From assembly GCA_000814665.1 (NCBI GenBank), contig JWIH01000020.1:186001-250000 (forward strand): a stretch of DNA of 64,000 nucleotides. The letters are read 5' to 3'. This document shows positions 35,600 to 44,537 of the stretch, one piece after another; positions within the stretch are counted from its first letter, which is position 1, and every line of letters starts with the position of its first letter. Under the pieces are notes generated by a model. The model worked only from the letters and a program-made list of their open reading frames with translations, made no database searches and was not told the origin of the DNA. The translations under genes were made by a program, and so were the position numbers. The DNA is from Pseudoalteromonas flavipulchra NCIMB 2033 = ATCC BAA-314. Its GTDB lineage: Bacteria; Pseudomonadota; Gammaproteobacteria; Enterobacterales; Alteromonadaceae.

Positions 35600-36909
35600 C
35601 CCTGGGATTGCTCGCAGAACCAACGCCAGTCGGCTACGACTTGCTCGCTGTAATGACTAGCAGATTTGACTAGGTCATCAATGAGGCTAGGTAAGATGGC
35701 TACGGCATCCTCCTGAAATTGTAAGGATCGTCTATCTGCTCGCATATGTGAAAGGGCAAGTGCTTCACCGCAAGCTTCTGCATATTGGCTAAAGCCCGAC
35801 TTAGTCGCTGCACGCTTACCAATGGTGATGTCTTCTGGGTCTATACCAACGCGAGCATGATGGCGCGAGCGTACCAGCCAATGGCTGCCTTGCCACAATG
35901 CATTATCTAAAATGAGATCGGTACGGCGCTGCATTTTTCTTTGACTGTTGACGGTTAAGTGTGCGGGATCTAAGCGATTCACTGGGCTTAAATTTACAAA
36001 GTAAGCCAGAGGCGAAGCGAGTTGCTGTTGTTTTACCTCCACAATGTGACATAGCGGCAAAATATCTTTAGTGGGCTTTTGTACGTTTGGGCCAACCAAC
36101 AAATAATATCTGCTCAGATGCAATGAGCCTGTGCCTTGGTCGATACGCTCAACGCAATCTAAAATTTCGTCATCAACATAGGGCGCAAAGTGATGAATAA
36201 GGTTTTCTTTTAAATCGGGGTCAAGTTGCTTAAACTTCAGTTTGTCTTCGCGAAAACGTAGCGGCTTAATACTAAGGTCGATTTCCTTTGCGAGCGTGCT
36301 TTTTATCGTAAATGCGGCGCCACCCGCCATTCTTTGCAACCCTTTTTGCCATCGTTTATGCAATATATGGTTATTATTAAACTCGGTTAAGCCTGTGTTG
36401 CTATCGACCTTATGTTCCAGCGACAACTGACAGGCTTTTAGGTAGCTGTGTAAAAAGTCCAATTGTGCTTGGGCAACCAGCTCTTTACTTACCAAAGGTT
36501 TACTTCGGTCTTTAATATCCTGAGCTTGCTCTTGAATACGCCCACCTTCTAGTTGGGTAAGCGGTAAACTCACTAAAAAGCGAAACAGGTCCCACACAGC
36601 GTGTCCGACGCAGGCATCATCGAAGTCATTAGGTTCAAAAATTAGGGTATCGCCGTGGCTGCCTTCTTCACTATGAAAGCCAAAATTGCCCGTATGACAA
36701 TCGCCCATTACGTAGGTGAGTGGCAGGCTGGTGGCCGCTTCAGGTAACTGTAGTTGTTGCTCCAGTAAGTCCTTATACATGAGCGCGGCACTACCACGGA
36801 AGAACCGAAATGGACTGAGTCTCATTTTGTCGAATTTACTGCACTCATTGCTTACGTGAATGCCTTCACGCTCATTAAAGTAAGATGCAAGATAGTCGTG
36901 ACGATTCAT
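35596..36909 (-). CDS. DUF2252-family protein
   Basis: 437 residues with the DUF2252 signature: KMRLSPFRFFRGSAALMYKDL, YVMGDCHTGNFGFH and FEPNDFDDACVGHAVWDLFRF. These residues resemble an aminoglycoside-kinase-like fold, so a kinase role has been suggested for the family, but no function is established. It lies three bases after the PPK2 gene in the same direction and is cotranscribed. Confidence 0.88.
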   Translation of the reverse strand: MNRHDYLASYFNEREGIHVSNECSKFDKMRLSPFRFFRGSAALMYKDLLEQQLQLPEAATSLPLTYVMGDCHTGNFGFHSEEGSHGDTLIFEPNDFDDACVGHAVWDLFRFLVSLPLTQLEGGRIQEQAQDIKDRSKPLVSKELVAQAQLDFLHSYLKACQLSLEHKVDSNTGLTEFNNNHILHKRWQKGLQRMAGGAAFTIKSTLAKEIDLSIKPLRFREDKLKFKQLDPDLKENLIHHFAPYVDDEILDCVERIDQGTGSLHLSRYYLLVGPNVQKPTKDILPLCHIVEVKQQQLASPLAYFVNLSPVNRLDPAHLTVNSQRKMQRRTDLILDNALWQGSHWLVRSRHHARVGIDPEDITIGKRAATKSGFSQYAEACGEALALSHMRADRRSLQFQEDAVAILPSLIDDLVKSASHYSEQVVADWRWFCEQSQG

Positions 36910-36912
36910 GGA

Positions 36913-37743
36913 TTAGTCCTCCCTTTGAACAATACCCAATTGAGATTTTGCCAGTTTTACAACGGCTTTATCGATAGGTGGGGGACTAATATCAACCCCC
37001 TTGCTTAACGCTTCGACAATGGTTTTCATCACTTGTACGCGGGCATACCATTTATGTTCCGCGAGGATCAAATGCCATCCCGCTAAATTCGTATCGGTTT
37101 TAGCAAACATATCATCAATTGCTTGCTCATAATCTTGTCGCTTTTGGCGGTTGCGAATATCTTCTTCCGTTAGTTTCCAGCGCTTATACGGATTATTTAA
37201 ACGCTCTGTAAAGCGTTTGAGTTGTTCGTCTTCGCTAATGTGTAAAAATAGCTTAACAATGCGGACATTATCATCTGTCAGCAGACGCTCAAATTCATTG
37301 ATTTCTTGATAGGCGCGGTGCCACTCTTGCTCATTAGCAAATGCTTCAACCCGTTCTACCAACACTCGGCCGTAGTATGAACGGTCAAAAATAGTCATAG
37401 TGCCCCGAGGTGGTAGCTTAGTTTGAAAGCGATACAGGTAATGCCGGCCTTGTTCCTCCGGTGTTGGTTTTGCGATTGGGTAGACCTTAACGCCGCGCGG
37501 ATCGAGCTTTTCTGTCATGCGGCGAATCGCGCCTCCTTTACCAGCCGCATCCCAGCCTTCAAACACTAAAATAGCGCGCTTTCCTTGATGAAAATAGGCT
37601 TGTTGCACATGTAATAGTTGGGTTTGCCAGTACTTTAATTCGCTTTTGTAGTGTTTTTTTGAATCAATAGCAGGATGTGTCATGGGTGGCTTAACACTTA
37701 GCCCGCGATTTAGCGCCTTTATTTCTGATACATAACTGGTCAT
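36913..37743 (-). CDS. ppk2: Polyphosphate kinase 2 family protein
   Basis: 276 residues. PPK2 uses polyphosphate to phosphorylate nucleoside mono- or diphosphates. Walker A GWDAAGKGG at 63-71, Walker B FDRSYYGRVLVERV with Asp at 120, and the lid region NPYKRWKLTEEDI. Class (AMP, ADP or GDP preference) cannot be judged safely. First gene of a unit with DUF2252, three bases between. Confidence 0.92.
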   Translation of the reverse strand: MTSYVSEIKALNRGLSVKPPMTHPAIDSKKHYKSELKYWQTQLLHVQQAYFHQGKRAILVFEGWDAAGKGGAIRRMTEKLDPRGVKVYPIAKPTPEEQGRHYLYRFQTKLPPRGTMTIFDRSYYGRVLVERVEAFANEQEWHRAYQEINEFERLLTDDNVRIVKLFLHISEDEQLKRFTERLNNPYKRWKLTEEDIRNRQKRQDYEQAIDDMFAKTDTNLAGWHLILAEHKWYARVQVMKTIVEALSKGVDISPPPIDKAVVKLAKSQLGIVQRED

Positions 37744-38113
37744 GCTAACTCCTTTAATCGCCTTTGGTTAAGTTGGCCCTGTTGTTGTCAAAGCGCTGTT
37801 CAACGCGAAAATATTACCGCACCAACTAACTTTTGAGCGTGTTAGAGTAACCTAGATTAAACTCTACAGGGACTTTTTGACAATGATATGTCATACCATT
37901 TTATCTTACACTTCCTTAATTTGAGGGAGCTAATCAGGCGCTAACAGCGTTAAAAATTTCTCATCATTTAGAACAGGTAAATAGCAAAATTTTCCTTGAT
38001 TGAATAACTGACTCCATCAGTATAAAATCTACCCCGAATACTATCTCGCGCTCATTGATGAGTAGCAAATTGCATTGATGAGGAACAACCGGAATAAACA
38101 AGGAAGGATTGGC
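37744..38113. other. Intergenic stretch with decayed MITE-like copy
   Basis: 370 bases between divergent ppk2 and the 967-residue protein gene. It includes a degenerate MITE-like copy (37893-38005). AGGAAGGA (38101-38108) is the ribosome binding site of the next gene. Otherwise I see nothing. Confidence 0.5.
37893..38005. repeat. Degenerate MITE-like repeat, copy 2
   Basis: Starts ATACCATTTTATCTTA and shares GCGCTAACAGCGTTAAAAAT and TTTAGAACAGGTAAATAGCAAAATTTT with copies 1 and 3. It lacks the right half and the right end. Confidence 0.6.
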
Positions 38114-41017
38114 ATGAAGCCTTTTGACAAATGGCCTGCGCTTATGCAAGACGCACAGCAAGGTACATTCGATGATTCACTTTTTCAGTCAGATTCAGAC
38201 GTAAAAAATTCGGCACAACCAACCAGATTGCCGATGGCTAAAGTGCCCACCATCATTCTTAAAGCACTTAACCCCCATCACACTGACTATATTCGTATTG
38301 ACCCAAAAGAAGCTCGTTACTGGCATGGTGGACTTTATCACCATGACGATAGACAACTACTTGTTATTTCAAATAACCAAGTACAACGTCTCAAAACGGT
38401 TTCTCAAGGCGATATAAAGGAGATCTTTGCGTTTATTAAAAAGTCAGCGCTTGAGGCTAAAGTGGAAGGTCAGTTCGGTTCTGGTGGCAGTAAAGGCTTC
38501 TCGGGTGGGGCGGGAGAGTTAAGCCAAAACGGTGCACATTTAGGTGCCGCAGCTAAATATGCTGCTACAAGCGATTACTCAAAAAATGATGGTGTGGGCT
38601 TCAATAGTAGCCAAGGAGCAGGTACAACGCGACCGTCAATGGGTAAGAGTAACGCTGGCATTAAAAAAACACCCACTAAGCTAGAAAGTACAGAACAACC
38701 CATAGATACTATTGCGCCATCTGTCATTATTGGTCAACCTAATCCAAAGCAAATCGTAAAACTAGAGCAAAACCAAGCCACTAAAAGACGTTTTGCAAAT
38801 CATGTATTAGGGCCGGGAGAAACTGCCGCGAGTGTTGTCGAGCAGTATACTGGCACACCAAATGAAAGCCGTATATATGGCTTCAACCATCCTCAGTTTA
38901 CTATAAAAAATCCTCCCAAAGCGGGTGATAAAGTCAGGGTGAATACCGGCTTTGACGTATTAGTTAAAGGACAATTTTATAACAGCAACAGCGTTAACTT
39001 AATCTGGAAAGGACCAACGTCGGGTTCAAAATCAGCCATATTGGAGCAAGTGAATGGCAACTACATACCAGACAGAGGTTATGATTGGGAGTTGGCGCTA
39101 CCGCTTGTGGCGGGGGAATACACATTAACCGCTGAAGCCGGAGGTGCGACGCACTCCGTGAGTTTTTCAGTTGAAGAGTCCGAAGACCAACTGGAAATTA
39201 TTGATTTTATATATATTCCAGAAGATAACAGCTTTATAGCGGTCACCCAGTCACTTGCCGATATTTTAGAGCAAGAAATGGAAGTACTTAACCCTCCCAT
39301 GGAGCAGTTAAAGCAAGCGCTGGCTGGACAACAAGACCTTTCGAAACAAGATGATAAAGTAATTGACGCAAAAAAGGCGTTAAACGAGACCCTAAAACCA
39401 CTTGTTTCAGGCCCTACCGCTAATAAAATTACCGAAGTCATTGGCTTTAAAGGTCGAAAGTATACCTATGTGCGTAGTGATAAAATGGCCAACCACTTTA
39501 GACGCTATAAAATTGATACGGACATTCGAAACGGTCGTCGTTTTAGCGATGCGAATGGCAACTTAGACCGTAAGAAACTGAACAAAGCGCTTAAAAATGA
39601 TTTGAGCAAGCTAAAGGTCAATTTTAAGTATGATAAGAAGCTCGTCGACACGTATACAACCATATGGGGCGAATGGGCTAGAGAGCTTAATAAAGATCTA
39701 AATATAAAAAGGTTTGAAAAAAGCGACTATTTTGATGCCAGTGCAGAGGCACGATTAATGCGCTACACCCATGGTGCGGGCATTGCGGCAAACTTTAGCC
39801 CAAAGGATGGTGTCTTTTCATTTCAAGCTGATGGCAAAGTCGATTTTGCAGTTGGTGAAGCAAAAGCTGCAATGAGTGGTTACTACCCTAATAAAAATGG
39901 GTATGAATTTAAGTTTATGATGCCACTTAAAAATACGACCAAAGAGCGTGAGATAAACTTAGGCGCGATCCGATTAAATGCGACCATTGCCCTTTTTGGC
40001 TATGCAGGAGCAAAATTACAAGCGGCGGCAAATGTAGGCTGTACAGTAAAGCAAGGTAAAATGATGCTTGAGGGATTAACCCCTGAACAAGTAAAAGCAC
40101 TTAGCCGCGCCGATCGCAAGTTTGAACCTGTAAAAGGCGAGCTCAGTGCATTCGCTGGGGTATCCGCAGGCTGTGAGTTAACTGGTGCTTTGCAGTGGGA
40201 TAATCCAGAAAAATCTGGTAAATCTAGTTTTTGTGATTTAGCTAAACTAGGTGGAAAGGCAGAAGGCGCATTTGGCGCTGGTGCACATGCCGGATGTTAT
40301 ATTGGTTATGAAGACGGAAGGTTTATGCTTCGTGCGAAATTGGGACTTATCTGGGGCGTAGGTGCTGGCGGAGAGTTGGTCTGTGAGATAGGTGTAGATG
40401 AAATTGTCACGCTTGCCCAATTTGTTTATCACCAGCTTAAAAATAATGATTATGATTACCTTGAATTTATACAGCCATTGGCATTTAACGTGCTTTATAA
40501 AGCAGTAGCCATGCATATTGCGACAGGTAAAGATATTATGGAGTTTATTGGCGGTTCTGCTGAGGATATAGATGAGTGGTGGCAGACAAAAGTGTTTATT
40601 CATGAACAAGCAAAGGAAATTATGGGTAGGGTACGGCTGAAACCAGAAATGCTCAAATTCACCGTACCTGAGGGTAAAGGAGCAATGTTAAATTTACTCG
40701 CTAATCCAAATTTAGCGAGTTTAATTGACTCGGGTACCTATAGTTGGTCTGGCTTAAATGAGCAGCGCGAGAATGCCATTATTATTGTACTTAAGCATAT
40801 TCTTTGTACTGAAGAGTTAGATGAAGTATTACAGCATATGGGAGAGGGCGGCGCAAAATGTAGCCGAGAAGAGGGCTTATCTCAGCTTAATAGTATTTTA
40901 GAAGGTGCTCAGCAGCGTGAGTTTGATGCATGGAGACGTAAACTACCAAGTCGAGCACGTTCCGGTTCTGTTGCAGTAGCTATGCTCAATACAAATCCAT
41001 TTGTTGCAATGGTGTAA
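38114..41017 (+). CDS. Large protein of unknown function with LysM-like and Gly/Ala-rich regions; effector-like
   Basis: 967 residues from ATG 38114, chosen over 38075 because AGGAAGGA lies ahead. No signal peptide. N-terminal segment with a Gly/Ser-rich linker (about 125-200), LysM-like region (about 245-305, GPGETAASVVEQYTGTPNES), Ig-like domain (about 308-370), and a C-terminal half with Ala/Gly-rich segments (IALFGYAGAKLQAAANVG, GGKAEGAFGAGAHAG, IWGVGAGGELVCEIG) that could insert into membranes. It is followed convergently by two paralogous SUMF1-fold lipoproteins. The layout suggests a secreted effector with cell-envelope partners, but no VgrG, PAAR or secretion gene is nearby. Family not recognised. 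Confidence 0.6.
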   Translation: MKPFDKWPALMQDAQQGTFDDSLFQSDSDVKNSAQPTRLPMAKVPTIILKALNPHHTDYIRIDPKEARYWHGGLYHHDDRQLLVISNNQVQRLKTVSQGDIKEIFAFIKKSALEAKVEGQFGSGGSKGFSGGAGELSQNGAHLGAAAKYAATSDYSKNDGVGFNSSQGAGTTRPSMGKSNAGIKKTPTKLESTEQPIDTIAPSVIIGQPNPKQIVKLEQNQATKRRFANHVLGPGETAASVVEQYTGTPNESRIYGFNHPQFTIKNPPKAGDKVRVNTGFDVLVKGQFYNSNSVNLIWKGPTSGSKSAILEQVNGNYIPDRGYDWELALPLVAGEYTLTAEAGGATHSVSFSVEESEDQLEIIDFIYIPEDNSFIAVTQSLADILEQEMEVLNPPMEQLKQALAGQQDLSKQDDKVIDAKKALNETLKPLVSGPTANKITEVIGFKGRKYTYVRSDKMANHFRRYKIDTDIRNGRRFSDANGNLDRKKLNKALKNDLSKLKVNFKYDKKLVDTYTTIWGEWARELNKDLNIKRFEKSDYFDASAEARLMRYTHGAGIAANFSPKDGVFSFQADGKVDFAVGEAKAAMSGYYPNKNGYEFKFMMPLKNTTKEREINLGAIRLNATIALFGYAGAKLQAAANVGCTVKQGKMMLEGLTPEQVKALSRADRKFEPVKGELSAFAGVSAGCELTGALQWDNPEKSGKSSFCDLAKLGGKAEGAFGAGAHAGCYIGYEDGRFMLRAKLGLIWGVGAGGELVCEIGVDEIVTLAQFVYHQLKNNDYDYLEFIQPLAFNVLYKAVAMHIATGKDIMEFIGGSAEDIDEWWQTKVFIHEQAKEIMGRVRLKPEMLKFTVPEGKGAMLNLLANPNLASLIDSGTYSWSGLNEQRENAIIIVLKHILCTEELDEVLQHMGEGGAKCSREEGLSQLNSILEGAQQREFDAWRRKLPSRARSGSVAVAMLNTNPFVAMV

Positions 41018-41024
41018 TAGATGC

Positions 41025-41056
41025 TGTGCAGCCAAAGCTGTTACTTTGACTGCACA
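41025..41056. terminator. Bidirectional terminator hairpin
   Basis: TGTGCAG (41025-41031) / CTGCACA (41050-41056) with inner CAAAG/CTTTG pairing. It overlaps the last codons of the convergent SUMF1 gene and lies just past the large protein's stop. Confidence 0.55.
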
Positions 41057-41982
41057 ACTAGGGGATTAGATTGATTTAGAGCACAACGAAAACCAGTGAC
41101 TCTATACGCTTTTTCCAATTTTTCAGATTCTTGGCGGGTATATACATTACTACCGCGAGGAGATTCCAAGAACATCCCGCCACGCCTTACTTTTTTAGTT
41201 CCCGAGCTAGGCCCTTTGGGATCCAATTCTGGGGAGTGTTGATAATAATCTTCAGCCCACCAGTCATTGACCCACTCAATCATATTGCCGCTTAAGTCAT
41301 AAAACCCCAATGGGTTAGGTGGATAGGTGCCACTAATATGCGGTTCAGGCTCTTCGGCGAGAGAGTAATTTACACCGAGTTCAAGCATACCTGTATTGGT
41401 GGCAAACAAAATATTTTCACCACGGTTTCGTGCTGCAAATTCCCATTGTGCCTCAGTGGGTAAATCAAAGGGGAGCTGGGTAAACTCAGCGAGCCATAAG
41501 CAATAGTTTTTTGCGCCATACCAACTCACTCCCGCAGGGAATTCAGGTGCGCGCCAAACTTCCCCTTTACCCCAATCCTCCCACATGGTTTTTGGTAGGC
41601 CATTTACTGCGGTATATAAATCAAAATCGCCATAGCTTACCTCATAAGCGCCCATTGAATAGCTGGTAAGGGTCACCTTATGAGCGGGTTTATTGTCGCG
41701 GGCTATGGTCCAAGGCAAGTTATTTGGACCACCGCCATCACCCATCATAAAGCTGCCGCCTTCAACAAACACCATTTGGGCTTTAGTGCGCTCAATTAGT
41801 GCTTGCACTTGTTTGTCTTGCTCGCCAGTAAGCGCGTCTATTTGTTGGCCTAGGTCGTCACATCCAGTCATTACTACACACAGTAATGCGAGACTTGGAG
41901 CGGTGGTATTTTTATTGGCGAGAATATCGCGCCGAGTAATGTTGACAAAGTGGGGGAGTGAATGTATCCGTTTATTTTCCAT
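41041..41982 (-). CDS. SUMF1-fold lipoprotein, copy A
   Basis: 313 residues. Signal with lipobox VVMTGC, then mature DDLGQQIDAL and a formylglycine-generating-enzyme-like (SUMF1) domain (about 70-300: FVEGGSFMMGDGG, DLPTEAQWEFAARNRG, GNMIEWVNDWWAEDYY, RRGGMF, GFRCAL). The two catalytic cysteines of true FGEs in the CxxxxC region are not present, so it is unlikely to be a sulfatase activator and rather a binding module on the periplasmic side. It is a tandem paralogue of copy B. The N-terminal 30 residues before the hydrophobic stretch are unusually long for a lipoprotein signal, so the start may be internal. Confidence 0.8.
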   Translation of the reverse strand: MENKRIHSLPHFVNITRRDILANKNTTAPSLALLCVVMTGCDDLGQQIDALTGEQDKQVQALIERTKAQMVFVEGGSFMMGDGGGPNNLPWTIARDNKPAHKVTLTSYSMGAYEVSYGDFDLYTAVNGLPKTMWEDWGKGEVWRAPEFPAGVSWYGAKNYCLWLAEFTQLPFDLPTEAQWEFAARNRGENILFATNTGMLELGVNYSLAEEPEPHISGTYPPNPLGFYDLSGNMIEWVNDWWAEDYYQHSPELDPKGPSSGTKKVRRGGMFLESPRGSNVYTRQESEKLEKAYRVTGFRCALNQSNPLVVQSK

Positions 41983-42128
41983 ATGGTGACTTTCCGTATG
42001 TTACTTATTTATCCTTAGTGCAGCTCAAGCATACCAAGCGTACAGGCGAATTCAAAATTGTCACAGCATAAAGTAAGCAGTTTGAATAAACGCTGATTTT
42101 TTGCGGTGATAAATGTGATGATAATGCA

Positions 42129-43034
42129 CTAGTTAACTGATTGAACTGGAAGTGACTTCGCTTGATTTAGTGCGCATCTAAATCCGATATCCCTATAGCT
42201 AGTGTTCAGTTCATTAGACTCTTGCCGAGTATAAACATTGCTGCCACGTGGCGACTCCATGAAAGTTCCGCCTCGCATAACCTTTTTTGTGCCTTCTTTT
42301 GGCCCTTTAGGATCCTGCTCTGGGGAGTTTTGATAGTAATCCTCAGCCCACCAGTCATTAACCCATTCAATCATATTGCCACTTAAGTCATAAAACCCTA
42401 ATGGGTTAGGAGGATAGGTTCCACTAATATGCGGTTCAGGCTCTTCGGCGAGAGAGTAATTTACACCGAGTTCAAGCATACCGGTATTGGTGGCAAACAA
42501 AATATTTTCGCCACGGTTTCGTGCTGCAAATTCCCATTGTGCCTCTGTGGGTAAATCAATTGGGAGTTGTGTGAGTTTTGCCAGCCATAAACAATAGTTC
42601 TTAGCGCCATACCAACTCACTCCCGCAGGGAATTCAGATGCGCGCCAAACTTCCCCTTTATCCCAATCCTCCCACATGGTTTTTGGTAGGTCGTTTACCG
42701 CGGTATATAAATCAAAATCGCCATAGCTTACCTCATAAGCGCCCATCGAATAGCTGGTAAGGGTCACCTTATGAGCGGGTTTATTATCGCGGGCTATGGT
42801 CCAAGGCAAGTTATTAGGACCTCCGCCATCGCCCATCATAAAGCTGCCGCCTTCAACAAACACCATTTGGGCTTTAGTGCGCTCAATAAGTGCTTGCACT
42901 TGTTTGTCTTGCTCGCCAGTAAGCGCGTCTATTTGTTGGCCTAGGTCGTCACACCCGCTTATGACCAAGCATAGTAATGTCGTTAAAGGGGGTAATATCT
43001 GGTGATCAATCTTGTCCATAAGTGTGCTATCCAT
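42129..43034 (-). CDS. SUMF1-fold lipoprotein, copy B
   Basis: 301 residues. Lipobox LVISGC followed by the same DDLGQQIDAL start of the mature protein as copy A. From there to the domain middle (about 190 residues) the two copies differ at only a few residues; they differ most in the last 40 (for example EQDPKGPKEGTKKVMRGG). As in copy A the catalytic cysteine pair is missing. A 146-base gap separates the genes. Same-direction tandem duplication of candidate partner or immunity lipoproteins of the large protein at 38114. Confidence 0.82.
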   Translation of the reverse strand: MDSTLMDKIDHQILPPLTTLLCLVISGCDDLGQQIDALTGEQDKQVQALIERTKAQMVFVEGGSFMMGDGGGPNNLPWTIARDNKPAHKVTLTSYSMGAYEVSYGDFDLYTAVNDLPKTMWEDWDKGEVWRASEFPAGVSWYGAKNYCLWLAKLTQLPIDLPTEAQWEFAARNRGENILFATNTGMLELGVNYSLAEEPEPHISGTYPPNPLGFYDLSGNMIEWVNDWWAEDYYQNSPEQDPKGPKEGTKKVMRGGTFMESPRGSNVYTRQESNELNTSYRDIGFRCALNQAKSLPVQSVN

Positions 43035-43247
43035 AAGGTATTTGCATACACATTTATCATAACTTGTTTAGCTGTATTGAGACATAGCTAATGTGGCAGT
43101 AAGACCAATGTATAAATATTAAAATGACAATATAACGCTTGTAATTTATATTGCTTGGGCACTACAACCCTTGAAAGAATGAATGCTGTTCAAGGTGTTG
43201 GCGGCTTTTGAATTTATAAGCAAGATTATGCCCAAAAAGAGTATGCT

Positions 43248-43790
43248 ATGAAATCTGCAATATTGGTAATTGATGTACAGAACCTTTTATTCGACCCAGA
43301 GCCCAAACCGTATGCAAGTGAAGAGGTGTTAAGCCGAATTAACTTAGTGACAGATTGGGCTCGAAAGCAAGGCATGCCAGTTATCTATATTCAACATGAG
43401 CAAAACGGTACTGCGATTGAGTATGGTAGTGAAGGTTGGCAATTACAATCAGTACTTCAAGTTGACGCCAATGATCAGTTCGTGCGTAAAACCACCCCAG
43501 ACTCATTTTTAAACACAAATCTGTCTAACATACTTGAAGAACATGGAGCTCAACATATTTATGTTTGTGGTTATGCTACAGAATTTTGTGTTGATACAAC
43601 GAGTCGGCGAGCCGCGGGTTTGGGTTATGCAGTTACATTAGTGGCGGATGCCCATACCACACATTGCAAAAAGCACATGTCAGGTGAACAAATAAGAATA
43701 CATCATAATGCCACACTGCCAAGTATCTCCAGTTTTGGAGTGAAAATATCCGCGGTGTCTACTACCAAAATTATTGCTTTAGGTGACTGA
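43248..43790 (+). CDS. Isochorismatase-family cysteine hydrolase
   Basis: 180 residues: Asp in VIDVQNLLF, Lys in RKTTPDSF, Cys in CGYATEFCVDTTSR, forming the family triad. Second member of this family in the window and only distantly similar to the one at 34005. Natural substrate unknown; nicotinamidase or amidohydrolase-like activity is possible. GAGTATGCT precedes the ATG. A short hairpin GACTG/CAGTC overlaps the stop. Confidence 0.87.
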   Translation: MKSAILVIDVQNLLFDPEPKPYASEEVLSRINLVTDWARKQGMPVIYIQHEQNGTAIEYGSEGWQLQSVLQVDANDQFVRKTTPDSFLNTNLSNILEEHGAQHIYVCGYATEFCVDTTSRRAAGLGYAVTLVADAHTTHCKKHMSGEQIRIHHNATLPSISSFGVKISAVSTTKIIALGD

Positions 43791-43951
43791 TACAGTCTAG
43801 TTTTGTTGAGGGATTACCATTTCCTGTCACTGTTTTCACTTACTCGTCCTAATAACCGGCTGTTAAGGGTTATACATGTTATTACACAAGTGTGAAGCAA
43901 ACCGAAAACGGTCCTCCTATAAGTTTTAATCTAAGCCTTTGAACCAAAGGA

Positions 43952-44311
43952 CTATTCAATCCACATCCATGCAATTAAAGGCGGGGTAGTCGCGTTTTTA
44001 AATGTGATATTGATTATGATATCGTCTTGCGTGTTCTCGTATTTCGCTGCAAATATCAGCATTGGATCCTGACCTCTTCGAAGAGACGCTAACAAGGTTT
44101 TAGATTTTAAGCGGCCAAGCTGCGGCGCGATTTCGCGGTATGCCCGCAAAAATCCCTCCTCAGAAACCTTTTTGGCTAAGTCGGTGGTTATTACAGATAA
44201 ATATGCTTGATAGTTTCCTCTCTCATGCGCTTTCAAAGCGCTGTCGACAACAGGCATAAGAAGGCGAAGTGCCTCTTCTTCTGTTGAACCAAACGTTCCA
44301 AAATAATTCAT
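43952..44311 (-). CDS. Small NTF2/DUF3887-like protein of unknown function
   Basis: 119 residues, no signal peptide. The pattern (VVDSALKAHERGNYQAYLS, then AKKVSEEGFLRAYREIAPQLG, LIFAAKYEN, IIINITFKNATT) recalls a cone-shaped NTF2-like fold as in DUF3887 proteins. Isolated; no operon partner. Confidence 0.6.
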   Translation of the reverse strand: MNYFGTFGSTEEEALRLLMPVVDSALKAHERGNYQAYLSVITTDLAKKVSEEGFLRAYREIAPQLGRLKSKTLLASLRRGQDPMLIFAAKYENTQDDIIINITFKNATTPPLIAWMWIE

Positions 44312-44441
44312 AACTATTATCCTTGTCTAATCCTACTGGTTTTTCACCAACAGGTAATGAATATAAGCAATATTTTTAAGTGTCTCAAACACTGTAAAAG
44401 TCTAATTACCTATTTCAATTGTGGAGTTAATACTTTTATAC

Positions 44442-44498
44442 TAGGGTCTGTTGTTCTTTGCTGCTGCAAAAACAAACTTGAAAGATAAGCAGGCCCTA
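44442..44498. repeat. Inverted repeat in the leader of the next gene
   Basis: TAGGGTCTG (44442-44450) pairs with CAGGCCCTA (44490-44498) with one G-T pair. The spacing of 39 bases holds a small inner repeat (TTTGCTG/CTGCAAA). It precedes the gene at 44538 by 40 bases and may be a leader hairpin or a repeat remnant. Confidence 0.4.
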
Positions 44499-44537
44499 AC
44501 TTACGAGTAAGCAACGTTATTTAATAAGGAGATAGTA

